Below, one piece after another: positions 49,178 through 56,513 of a stretch of 64,000 nt of DNA (position 1 is the stretch's first letter; each line of letters opens with the position of its first letter). The stretch comes from CAVTRI01 sp963737075 (lineage in GTDB: Bacteria; Actinomycetota; Acidimicrobiia; Acidimicrobiales; Palsa-688). The stretch covers positions 806,001 through 870,000 of the forward strand of contig CAVTRI010000002.1 in the NCBI GenBank assembly GCA_963737075.1. The letters are read 5' to 3'. The notes below the pieces were generated by a model. It did not search any database and was not told the DNA's origin. It worked only from the letters and a program-made list of their open reading frames with translations. The position numbers and the translations under genes are program-made.

Positions 49178-49590
49178 TGGCGCACCACCTGCGCACGCAC
49201 GGCCTCGTCGACTGTCCCCGTGCCCTCGTCTACGGGTTCGAGGAAGAACCGTGCCCGCTGGGCGACGCCACCGACGACGTCGAAAACGATGACACCGGCC
49301 ATGTGGTGCGCGCTGCCGTCTCGACGAGTGCCCCACATCTCCCACTCGGTCCAGGCAGTGGAACCGTCGACCGCTGTGGCCTGCACCTCGGCATGCAGGT
49401 CGGGGACGACAGCAAAGATTTGCTGCCAGTTGCGGCGCACTTGGTCCCTGCCACGAAAGCCTCGGGCCGGATGGGCGGGAGTGTGGTTCTCATAGTCGGG
49501 CGCGAAGCACGCCACCAGCCTCTCGAGGTCATGGTTGTTGGTCGCCCGTACCAACCGATCCACCCAAGCCTGGGCCTCTGACAGTCGCAC
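49174..49590 (-). CDS. SnoaL/NTF2-like protein
   Basis: A 138-residue NTF2-fold protein of the SnoaL-like polyketide-cyclase group: AQAWVDRLVRATNNHDLERL, VACFAPDYENHTPAHPARGF and VRRNWQQIFAVVPDLHAEVQ are typical, as is EWEMWGTRRDGSAHHMAGVI. It may be a small hydratase or cyclase-like enzyme, or a binding protein. It is coupled to the NAD(P)-binding gene by a 4-nt overlap. It begins only 8 bp from the truncated TetR remnant, which suggests that this gene pair was joined to the remnant by recombination. Confidence 0.83.
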   Translation of the reverse strand: MRLSEAQAWVDRLVRATNNHDLERLVACFAPDYENHTPAHPARGFRGRDQVRRNWQQIFAVVPDLHAEVQATAVDGSTAWTEWEMWGTRRDGSAHHMAGVIVFDVVGGVAQRARFFLEPVDEGTGTVDEAVRAQVVRQ

Positions 49591-49598
49591 CCATCTTC

Positions 49599-49883
49599 GT
49601 GTTGATCCGAAGCGCCGCCGCCACCGACGCCGAGCTGGAACCGCTCATCGACGAAATTCATCACGACCGCCTTCGGCGCATGACCGACAACGCCCGCCGC
49701 CTCGACCAAGCCGGTCACGTTCGCGATGGCGTGACTGTCGCCGCCGCCGACATCTTGTGGACCTACAGCTCACCCGAACTCTACGAGCTTCTCGTCATCC
49801 GACGCCGCATGCCCCTACGTCGGTATGGCGACTTCGTCGCCCAAGCCATGTCAGCGTTGCTCTTGCCTCCATCTCAGGAGTAG
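49599..49883 (+). pseudogene. C-terminal remnant of a TetR-family regulator
   Basis: About 94 codons that match the C-terminal ligand-binding domain of TetR proteins: RSAAATDAELEPLIDEIHHD, VTVAAADILWTYSSPELYEL and VIRRRMPLRRYGDFVAQAM. The N-terminal helix-turn-helix half is absent, because the divergent SnoaL-like gene begins just upstream at 49590. A GTG at 49599 could start translation but the product would lack DNA binding. It marks a recombination or deletion junction. Confidence 0.8.
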
Positions 49884-49894
49884 GCAAACGTGCT

Positions 49895-50545
49895 TCATCC
49901 TCGAGCCTCCGGGTGGTTGCCTGGGGTCGCCGTTTGTGAGGATTGTTTGGCCTGCTCTCCGACGTCGCGGACGGATTGGCGGGCTGATTCGTTCACCTCT
50001 TGGGCGGAAGAGGCGGCCTGGTCCCTTACTTCTTGGGTGGCGCCGGTGGCGGCCTGTTTGACCTCGCCGATGGCATCCTGGGCGCTTGATTGCAGGCTCT
50101 GTTTGACTTCTTGAGCGGCGGCCTGGGCCTGTTGGACCGCCGGTTGTGCCGTCTCGCCGACTCTGGCGGCCATCTGGCGTTCCTCTTCGCTGGCCGGTAT
50201 GAGCGATGCCACGAGGAGGCCCAGTCCAAAGGCGATGAGCCCGGCCGCCAGGGGGTTGCCTTGGGTCTGGGTCTTCGCCGCCTGCGGGGCCTGTTGCATG
50301 GATTGGACGACGCCTTGGGCTCTTCCGCCGGCCGCCCCGGCCGTGTCCTGCACGCTCTGGGTCACGTTTTCGACGCTGCCCATGACGGCGGTGCGGATAC
50401 CGATAAATCGGTCCTTGACCCGGCCGGTTTGGCGGCGGGCCATCTGTTTGGGGCTGACCTTTTCGCCGATAGCGCTCAGGGTCTGGGACATGTCGTCCCG
50501 GGTGCCGGCGATCTCGGCTCTTACGGTGTCGGATTCTTGGCCCAC
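49895..50545 (-). CDS. DUF3618-family membrane-associated protein
   Basis: A 216-residue protein of the DUF3618 group found in actinobacteria. The conserved N-terminal part TVRAEIAGTRDDMSQTLSAI is followed by a long helical region, a single hydrophobic segment NPLAAGLIAFGLGLLVASLI (about residues 96-115), and an alanine/glutamine-rich amphipathic C-terminal half (about 120-216). It is probably a membrane-tethered coiled protein. It overlaps the holin-like gene by 25 bp and closes the stress cluster. Confidence 0.8.
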   Translation of the reverse strand: MGQESDTVRAEIAGTRDDMSQTLSAIGEKVSPKQMARRQTGRVKDRFIGIRTAVMGSVENVTQSVQDTAGAAGGRAQGVVQSMQQAPQAAKTQTQGNPLAAGLIAFGLGLLVASLIPASEEERQMAARVGETAQPAVQQAQAAAQEVKQSLQSSAQDAIGEVKQAATGATQEVRDQAASSAQEVNESARQSVRDVGEQAKQSSQTATPGNHPEARG

Positions 50546-50982
50546 TGGATGTCCTCCTTGACGGTCTCAACGGTCTGCTCAGGTACGGGATGCACCTTGC
50601 GGAGCCGGGCGCGGCCGGCGACGAAAAAGATGGCGGCGCCAACCCCGTACAGCCCACCCATGATCAAGAAGGCGAACCCGGTGGGCATGATCTCGGCCAA
50701 ACCCCAGGCCGCCGCGAACGACAGCATGATCAGGCAGAACAAAGCCGCCATACCGGTTCCGCCCAAGAGTCCCGCTCCCTTGGCGGCCTTGGTAGCTTCC
50801 TCCTTGATCTCAATCTTGGCGAGCTCTACCTCTTTGCGAAACAGGTTGGACAGGTCATCGGTCATCCGGGAGACCAGGTCGCCCAGACTGGCCTCGCTGG
50901 TTGGCGGCGCGGCTGAGCGCTCCACGGACGGCTCGCTTCGCTGGATGCTCGGGCTTCTGTTGGTGGGTTCGGGCGTGCTCAT
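50521..50982 (-). CDS. Phage-holin-superfamily membrane protein (DUF1469/holin 3.6)
   Basis: A 153-residue membrane protein. After a charged N-terminal region it has ASLGDLVSRMTDDLSNLFRK and EVELAKIEIKEEATKAAKG, typical of the PF07332-type holin superfamily, then two membrane segments GTGMAALFCLIMLSFAAAWG and FAFLIMGGLYGVGAAIFFVA. Despite the name these are chromosomal membrane proteins in actinobacteria, not phage lysis genes, and no other phage gene is nearby. It overlaps the upstream LEA-like gene by 4 nt and the downstream DUF3618 gene by 25 bp, so all three are one operon. Confidence 0.82.
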   Translation of the reverse strand: MSTPEPTNRSPSIQRSEPSVERSAAPPTSEASLGDLVSRMTDDLSNLFRKEVELAKIEIKEEATKAAKGAGLLGGTGMAALFCLIMLSFAAAWGLAEIMPTGFAFLIMGGLYGVGAAIFFVAGRARLRKVHPVPEQTVETVKEDIQWAKNPTP

Positions 50983-51632
50983 AGGCCACCCACCTCAGAA
51001 GGGGGTGCGGCCGGCTCCGGGGCCGGTATGGTCGGAACGGCCACAGGCTCGGGGTAACCGAAGCCAGTGGCCGCCGTGCCCTGGCCTGGCCAGTGTTGCG
51101 GCTCGGACGCCTCTTCCCGGCCGGTAGCGTGCTGGACGGCGCCGGCCCGGACCAGCCGACCCACGGCCAGCCCCGTAGCGGCCGCCCCGAGCAGGAACAG
51201 GCCGGGTCGGCGTCGGGCGAAGCGCTGGAGGTCGTTGACCGTCCCGTCGAACCCGCGGTTACCCATGCGCTCGGCCACCTGGTCCAGGCGCGACACCAGC
51301 TGCCCGGCTACGTCGGGCAATGACCCCGCCTCCTCGGGGTGGCCCGCGGCCAAAGCCCGGCCCTGGTCGCGCAGACGCCCCAACGACTCCGCCAACCGCT
51401 GAGTTTGGGTCTCGGCCTGGCGTCGGGCCTGATCTTTTGCCTCTCCGAGGAGGTCGCCGGCTCGGGCCAGGGTCTCACCGCCCACCTGCCGCGCCTGCTC
51501 GACCGCGGTGCCGGCTACGGCCTTGGCCTGCTCACCCGTCTGGTGGGACAGCTGTGCGGCCTTGTCGACCGCAGTGCCGGCCACCTCCTGGCTGGCGGCG
51601 GCCACGCCGCTGTTACCTTCACCTGAACTCAT
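50979..51632 (-). CDS. LEA/apolipoprotein-like helical protein
   Basis: A 217-residue protein rich in Ala, Glu, Gln and Lys. Its first half is an 11-mer-like amphipathic helix series (AGTAVDKAAQLSHQTGEQAK, AVAGTAVEQARQVGGETLAR, AGDLLGEAKDQARRQAETQ), as in late-embryogenesis or plant-apolipoprotein-like proteins. A hydrophobic segment, RRPGLFLLGAAATGLAVGRL, lies near residue 160, followed by a Pro-rich tail. It probably associates with membranes under stress. ATG 51632 is preceded by GGAGG; the ORF continues to 51713 but that leader is unsupported. It precedes the holin-like gene with 4-nt overlap. Confidence 0.75.
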   Translation of the reverse strand: MSSGEGNSGVAAASQEVAGTAVDKAAQLSHQTGEQAKAVAGTAVEQARQVGGETLARAGDLLGEAKDQARRQAETQTQRLAESLGRLRDQGRALAAGHPEEAGSLPDVAGQLVSRLDQVAERMGNRGFDGTVNDLQRFARRRPGLFLLGAAATGLAVGRLVRAGAVQHATGREEASEPQHWPGQGTAATGFGYPEPVAVPTIPAPEPAAPPSEVGGL

Positions 51633-51709
51633 TGTTACCTCCGGGTTGGCGTTGCTTTTGTGCTTTGGCGAACTGGTGGCGTGGGAGCCGACGCCGCCTG
51701 GGGTCGAGC

Positions 51710-52495
51710 TCAACGTTGCGGCTTTCGCTCGGCACGGATCTTCTCTTTGCGAACCTGTTCTTTGACCTCGTGCTCTTCGGTTACGGTCGTTTTGACCAGG
51801 CGGACTCGCTCCTTCGGGACCACCCGCTTGGAGACGACCGGATGCTCCTCGTAGAGCACCACTTCGCCGACCACCTCCGGGCCCCCTCGAAGCTCGCCGT
51901 CGGTCTCCATGTCAGGTGCGGAGCCCGGCGGGAAGGGCGCTCGCTCGAGCACCAACTCTTCCCGGCGCAACTTCACAGAGAGCTGAACCTCATCGGCCAC
52001 GATCCGTTTGACCAGCCGAACCCGCTCGCTAGGGCGAACCGAACGTCGCAGGCGCAGCTGCTCCTCTGAGCGGGTCATGGCATCGTCGGACTGACCAGCC
52101 GCCGCAGGCCGCCCTGCCCGGCCCGGCTGCCCCGATGGGTCCGATGTCTGGGCAGGGCGGCCGTTCGCTGCCCCACGGCGAGGGGTCTTCAACCGGTAGT
52201 GCCGGCGCAATGTGGCTGTCTCGCCAGCGTCGATTGCACCTTGGCGGGGCGTGGGGCGCGGGGCGGCCTGGATCTGGTCCAAGTCGAAGGGCGTCTGCAG
52301 GGTGTCTTCGACCTGGCTGATGCCCTCGACCGGAATCCACCGGGCCCGCCTCCCCGGGCCTCGGAATACCACGAGCCACTCGGGTCGGTGATCGAGGGGA
52401 TTCAGCCAGACGTCTCTCACCCTCCCGACGGCCTGGCCCGACCCGGTGGCGACGCTCAATCCTTGCCAGCGGTGCTCCGCCACCTTCTGTACCAC
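51710..52495 (-). CDS. PRC-barrel / DUF2382 protein
   Basis: A 261-residue protein. Residues 10-75 form a PRC-barrel-like domain (LSVATGSGQAVGRVRDVWLN, PLDHRPEWLVVFRGPGRRAR), residues 85-135 are a linker, and the C-terminal part contains two DUF2382-type repeats beginning TRSEEQLRLRRSVRPSERVR and GPEVVGEVVLYEEHPVVSKR, with E/V/R-rich strands. DUF2382 proteins are widespread in stress-tolerant bacteria, and the function is unknown. It is paralogous to the next gene upstream, from which it is separated by 11 bp. The pair lies behind the sigma-like gene. Confidence 0.82.
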   Translation of the reverse strand: MVQKVAEHRWQGLSVATGSGQAVGRVRDVWLNPLDHRPEWLVVFRGPGRRARWIPVEGISQVEDTLQTPFDLDQIQAAPRPTPRQGAIDAGETATLRRHYRLKTPRRGAANGRPAQTSDPSGQPGRAGRPAAAGQSDDAMTRSEEQLRLRRSVRPSERVRLVKRIVADEVQLSVKLRREELVLERAPFPPGSAPDMETDGELRGGPEVVGEVVLYEEHPVVSKRVVPKERVRLVKTTVTEEHEVKEQVRKEKIRAERKPQR

Positions 52496-52506
52496 CGGGA
52501 TACCGT

Positions 52507-53283
52507 TCAGAGCTGCCGCCCCGGGTCCTCGACCTCGATGCGCTCCTTGCCGACTTCCTCCGTCACGTGCTCCTGCTCGACGGTGGAATCCTTCGCGAGG
52601 CGCACGCGTTCTTTGGGCACGGTCTGCTTTTGGGTGGTCACCTGCTCCTCATGCAGTGTCTCCTCATGGACCGCCTCGGTCAGCTCCGGGCCGGACATGG
52701 CCGCATCCCTGTTCTCCTCGGTGATGGGCTCACGCTCCACCCGGGCCTGTTCGCGGGTCACCGGCACGTCGAACTCGACCGGCTCGGTCTCTACCCATTT
52801 GCGTAGCCGCACCGTCCCGGTCGGCTGGGCGGTCTTGTCCACCGTCACCTGCTCCTCAGAGCGGGTCATGGCATCGCGCCCGGTGGAGGTCCCTGTGTTC
52901 TGCCCGGCGCCTATGCCCGGTCCGCCGCCCATGCCCTTCGGGGCGCCGCCCTGGGCGGTCACGGTGGCACCGCCGTACGGAACCCCGTAGTAGCGGAACA
53001 GCTCGGCCTCGTCTTCGGGACTCATCTCCCCTCCCGGGTCGCGGTGCGGGGCGTCTTTGATCATGCTTTTCTCGAAGGGGACCCGGAACCCGTCGTCGGT
53101 CGGGGTCGCGGTCGCCAAAGGAACCAGGGTCACCTTCTTGCCGAAGAACCCCGAGCTGACCGCGGCCCACTCCGGCCGGCGCGTCTCGGTGTCGAGAAAG
53201 ACATCTTCAACCTTGCCGACCTTGCTGCCGCTGGAATCGAAGATCGTCGAACCCCGAAGGCGTTGCGGATCGATTGAATTCAT
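52507..53283 (-). CDS. PRC-barrel / DUF2382 protein
   Basis: A 258-residue protein, the longer paralogue of its neighbour. Residues 1-90 are a PRC-barrel (GSTIFDSSGSKVGKVEDVFL, RRPEWAAVSSGFFGKKVTLV), followed by an acidic region with EDEAELFRYYGVPY, a Gly-rich linker, and two DUF2382 repeats starting TRSEEQVTVDKTAQPTGTVR and LTEAVHEETLHEEQVTTQKQ. ATG 53283 is preceded by GAAGGGA; the ORF extends upstream to 53496 without support. Its position ahead of the similar smaller gene suggests tandem duplication. It is likely a stress-response protein of unknown biochemical role. Confidence 0.83.
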   Translation of the reverse strand: MNSIDPQRLRGSTIFDSSGSKVGKVEDVFLDTETRRPEWAAVSSGFFGKKVTLVPLATATPTDDGFRVPFEKSMIKDAPHRDPGGEMSPEDEAELFRYYGVPYGGATVTAQGGAPKGMGGGPGIGAGQNTGTSTGRDAMTRSEEQVTVDKTAQPTGTVRLRKWVETEPVEFDVPVTREQARVEREPITEENRDAAMSGPELTEAVHEETLHEEQVTTQKQTVPKERVRLAKDSTVEQEHVTEEVGKERIEVEDPGRQL

Positions 53284-53416
53284 AGCATTTCCCTTCTCTA
53301 AGTAGAGATCAAACGCCCAAACAGTGGAGCGTTCATGTCGGTGATGCGCGTGTCCTATTTCGTAATCGATGGCAACTCTCCCGAAAGAGAGAGGCAATAG
53401 GGGTGGGGTCTCGGCC

Positions 53417-53689
53417 TTAGCGCGTCCCGCTGCCGTGGTCAGTGCCCAGATGGTCGAGGTGCCCCTGGAGGGTGTCGACCAGCTGGTGAGCCGCACCGGC
53501 CGCCGGGCCCCCGCAAAGCTCGTGTTGTTCGGCGTCGTAGGCCAGGACGAGCAGGCCGACCGCTTCCAGCTCGCTCAAACACACCGGTTTCGGTGGCAGC
53601 CGGCCCCCGCTGCGTTGAGCTTGGTGCGCCTCCTTGGCCAGCTCGTCGGAAAGCCAGCGCCAGAAGTCTTTGTCTCCATAACCGGTCAT
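53417..53689 (-). CDS. Hypothetical protein
   Basis: A 90-residue soluble protein of unknown family. It begins MTGYGDKDFWRWLSDELAKE and has a mixed, globular-looking composition with a hydrophobic core SELEAVGLLVLAYDAEQHEL and a C-terminal histidine/aspartate-rich tail. No metal-binding motif is clear. It lies between the sigma-like gene and the PRC-barrel genes on the same strand, so it probably belongs to the same unit. The start has no strong ribosome site, hence moderate confidence. Confidence 0.55.
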   Translation of the reverse strand: MTGYGDKDFWRWLSDELAKEAHQAQRSGGRLPPKPVCLSELEAVGLLVLAYDAEQHELCGGPAAGAAHQLVDTLQGHLDHLGTDHGSGTR

Positions 53690-53806
53690 GGGTTCTTGAG
53701 GGTCTCCGCTCGCGCCGCTCCTAGTGGGTCGGGTTCCGTCATCTGTGATTGATACGCCCGACCGGCCGGCGCGTTACACGGACCGAGAAGGTTTCTCTGT
53801 AAGGCG

Positions 53807-55078
53807 CTAGGGAGTGACAGTGATGGCCGTGGTAGGCACCGCCACGTCCGCGTCCTCAGCGCTGAGCAGGGCCGCCCCTTCGGCAGCGGTAACGCCCAGC
53901 GTGGCCGGGTACGTTGGCGGCTGCGCGACCAGGGGCGCCACGAACGAGACGTGCTCGCCCACGGTGACCGTCAGGGATCGAAGAGGGCCAACCAATTCCA
54001 CCCACACCCTCTCAGCAGCGCCCGAACCGACCCAGAAACCGTTGTGGGTGACCGCCGCCACCACGACCGCCCCTCGTGCGACTACCTGGTGACCGACCAG
54101 ACCCGATAGGGCCACGCCAGGTGCAGGCAGGCCGTGACCATCGACGGTCAAGGCATCGGGAGGTTGAGGCGGCGGGGCGGCGCTCACGGTGATCGGGGTG
54201 GTCGCCGGCGTGAGCGACGGGACCGCTGCCGGGGGTGACCCGGCGGTCGCGAACACCGCGCCCACCGCGACCGCACCGGCGGTCCCCGCCGCGGCCACCC
54301 CGGAGGTCACCGGATGCGACTTGATCAGATGACGGAGCCGCGCCAAGGCCACGAGCGGAATGAGGATCGCCAAGCCCCGGCGCCGCTCGACCAGCGGCTC
54401 GCTCAGAGACGCGCACGTCGCACAGTCCAACAGGTGGCGGGCCGTCGCCGCGGACCCCTGCCGTTCCCGGTCTCCGCCCGCGAGCGCCAGCAGGGTGGGA
54501 CGGCATCTCGGGGTGGGCAGCTCCACGCCACGCAACACCAGCAGGTACTCCACACGCAGTTTGGCCCGCGACCGGGCCAAGCGGACGCGAGTGGTGCCTT
54601 CCGAGCTGCCCGCCGGGGTCAACGCCGCCACCGGTATGGCGTCCACCTCGTGCGCTACCAGCCGGACGCGGTCCTCCTCGGGCAGGCGGGCCAACGCCGC
54701 CGCCATAGCCGCTTGCTCCTCGGACCGCAGCACCCATTCATCGGGCTGTTCGGGGGTGGACAGGTCGACAACGCGGCCAGCCAGGGCGGACCTTCGGGCT
54801 GTCGTGCGACCGTGGCTGGCCGCCAGATTGCGAGCCGTGACCACTCCGTAGGGAACCATCATCTCTGTCGGCAAACGTCCCTTAGCCCGCAACAGGTGCT
54901 CCAACGCGTCCTGAACCAGATCGTCAACCGCCGACCTATCGGCGACTCGGGCCGCGATCACCCGACGCAACACCGGCTCGACCGCCCACACCTCTTGGTC
55001 CGTCACGCCGGTCGGCCGCACCGCCATCAGTTCAGCCTGCGAGCGCGCAGCCTCGGGGACAAGACCACCGAACCTCAC
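53807..55078 (-). CDS. ECF-like sigma factor fused to a membrane and extracytoplasmic domain
   Basis: A 423-residue composite protein. Residues about 30-100 match sigma region 2 (AVDDLVQDALEHLLRAKGRL and YGVVTARNLAASHGRT), and about 125-180 match region 4 (LARLPEEDRVRLVAHEVDAI, TTRVRLARSRAKLRVEYLL). A short zinc-finger-like H215-x3-C219-x2-C222 follows (HLLDCATCASL), then a membrane segment at about 259-279 and a Pro/Thr-rich extracytoplasmic domain of about 140 residues ending in small beta repeats. The arrangement looks like a sigma factor and its anti-sigma sensor in one chain. GTG 55078 is taken from the frame; ATG 55027 is the alternative start. It heads the minus-strand stress cluster. 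Confidence 0.78.
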   Translation of the reverse strand: MRFGGLVPEAARSQAELMAVRPTGVTDQEVWAVEPVLRRVIAARVADRSAVDDLVQDALEHLLRAKGRLPTEMMVPYGVVTARNLAASHGRTTARRSALAGRVVDLSTPEQPDEWVLRSEEQAAMAAALARLPEEDRVRLVAHEVDAIPVAALTPAGSSEGTTRVRLARSRAKLRVEYLLVLRGVELPTPRCRPTLLALAGGDRERQGSAATARHLLDCATCASLSEPLVERRRGLAILIPLVALARLRHLIKSHPVTSGVAAAGTAGAVAVGAVFATAGSPPAAVPSLTPATTPITVSAAPPPQPPDALTVDGHGLPAPGVALSGLVGHQVVARGAVVVAAVTHNGFWVGSGAAERVWVELVGPLRSLTVTVGEHVSFVAPLVAQPPTYPATLGVTAAEGAALLSAEDADVAVPTTAITVTP

Positions 55079-55161
55079 CGTGGCCGATCGACGAACAACC
55101 GATGCCAGTGCCCAGCCCGTCCAGGAAAGCTTCTCCGCCCTGACCGAGCCCCGGCAAAGCC

Positions 55162-56172
55162 CTAGGCCAGCCGGGACGCGTTGGCGTTTTCGACGGCCTC
55201 ACGGTCGTGCTCATCCAATTTCCGGGTATCGCGGGGCTCGACAAAAGGTCGGACATCTTCGGGAACCCCTTGGGCGATCGCCTTCGCATGGTCAAGTTCG
55301 GCGTTCACCTCGGCTCCCAAGAGCACGGCGATGTTGGAGAGCCAAAGCCAAACGAGGAAAATGACGATACCGGCGAGGGCGCCGTAGGTCTTGTTATAGG
55401 ACGAGAGGTGGCTCACGTACACTACGAAAAGCGCGGAAACCGCCACCCAACCGATGGTCGCGACCACCCCGCCCGGACTGATCCACCGAATCCCCGGCTG
55501 CTTGACGTTCGGGCTGGCCCAAAACAGCACTGCGAGCAGCACCGACACCAACGCCAAAAGCACCGGCCACTTGACGATGCTCCAAGCCACCACGGCGGTA
55601 TGTCCGGCACCGATCGCGTTGGCCACCTCATGGGCGATGGAACCACTTACCACCACGATCAACGCGCACGACACCAGCAAGACCACAGCAACCGCGGTGA
55701 CGGCGATACGGAGCGGCACCGTCTTCCAAGCGGGCCGGCCCTCGCCCACCCCGTAGATGATGTTCGAAGCATGGCGGAAGCCGTTGACATAGCTGGAGGC
55801 TGACCACAGGGCGATCGCCAACCCGACGATGGCCATGACCCCCGTGCCCGACTTGTGCGACTGCACTTGCTGGAGAAGCGTGTGCACGAACTGGCCGGCG
55901 GATCCGGGCGCCACCGCGTTCACTTCGACGACCACCTTATGGGTGACGTCCTTGCCGAACAGGCCCAGCACGGTGAACACCACCACCAACCCCGGCACCG
56001 CGGCCAGCACCGCGTAGTAGGTGAGCGCGGCAGCCAACGTCGTCAGGTTGTCGTTGCGAAACGCCGTCCCGGACCGTCTGAGAACCGCCCAGATGGACGG
56101 CGCCGGCAGGTCGGTAGGGCTCTCGAGATCGTCCTCGAGCTGGCCTCGCCTGGCGACCGTCTTCCCTTCCAT
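55162..56172 (-). CDS. YihY/BrkB-family inner-membrane protein
   Basis: A 336-residue polytopic membrane protein of the YihY/virulence-factor-BrkB family. It has the characteristic LTTLAAALTYYAVLAAVPGL (first membrane segment), a further segment GVMAIVGLAIALWSASSYVN, three to four more hydrophobic segments, and the conserved SSYNKTYGALAGIVIFLVWL and WLSNIAVLLGAEVNAELDHA near the C-terminus. The tail is charged and cytoplasmic. The family's molecular function is not established. It shares the minus strand with the sigma-like gene and has an 83-bp gap to it. Confidence 0.88.
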   Translation of the reverse strand: MEGKTVARRGQLEDDLESPTDLPAPSIWAVLRRSGTAFRNDNLTTLAAALTYYAVLAAVPGLVVVFTVLGLFGKDVTHKVVVEVNAVAPGSAGQFVHTLLQQVQSHKSGTGVMAIVGLAIALWSASSYVNGFRHASNIIYGVGEGRPAWKTVPLRIAVTAVAVVLLVSCALIVVVSGSIAHEVANAIGAGHTAVVAWSIVKWPVLLALVSVLLAVLFWASPNVKQPGIRWISPGGVVATIGWVAVSALFVVYVSHLSSYNKTYGALAGIVIFLVWLWLSNIAVLLGAEVNAELDHAKAIAQGVPEDVRPFVEPRDTRKLDEHDREAVENANASRLA

Positions 56173-56320
56173 CTCACGACCCCCTCAACCCTGGGTGATT
56201 CGTCAAATACCCAGGCCTCTATCCGTCAAACCGCAGGCGGTCGGCTTCTGACTCAGATCCCAACCGGCCGGTCAGCCTCCGCTCGCCCCCGCGTCTGGAT
56301 GTAGCAGGTTAGGATACACA

Positions 56321-56350
56321 TTGAAGATCGCTGATAGCCTATGATATAAC
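56321..56350 (+). promoter_or_regulatory. Probable promoter of the CoA-transferase/acyl-CoA-dehydrogenase operon
   Basis: A -35 TTGAAG (56321-56326) and a -10 TATAAC (56345-56350) are spaced by 18 bp, in a locally AT-rich stretch rare in this window. It lies about 20 bp before the small leader ORF and about 160 bp before the CoA transferase start. Confidence 0.5.
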
Positions 56351-56369
56351 GAACGAAAGGTCCACTACA

Positions 56370-56513
56370 TTGAGCCGCGCCATGGAGTTCCGCTCGGGTG
56401 TGCCCCATCCTGAAGTCGACGAGCTGATCGACCCGGCAACGCGCAGGGCTGGCGCGCACGAGACCATGCAGGCAGGGCGGCAGGAGCGCGGCCCACGGTC
56501 TGCGGGCCGGTGA
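56370..56513 (+). CDS. Short leader ORF overlapping the CoA transferase start
   Basis: A 47-codon ORF starting at TTG 56370 (AAAGG upstream) or ATG 56382. It reads SRAMEFRSGVPHPEVDELID, then PATRRAGAHETMQ and an arginine-rich end. The stop TGA overlaps the CoA transferase GTG at 56510 in GTGA, suggesting translational coupling. It may be the N-terminal stub of a longer lost protein or a real leader peptide. No family is recognised. Confidence 0.4.
   Translation: MSRAMEFRSGVPHPEVDELIDPATRRAGAHETMQAGRQERGPRSAGR

Noticed and set aside
50521..50982. Holin-like gene as evidence for a prophage
   Set aside because: Members of this superfamily are ordinary chromosomal membrane proteins in actinobacteria; no integrase, terminase, capsid or endolysin gene is near.
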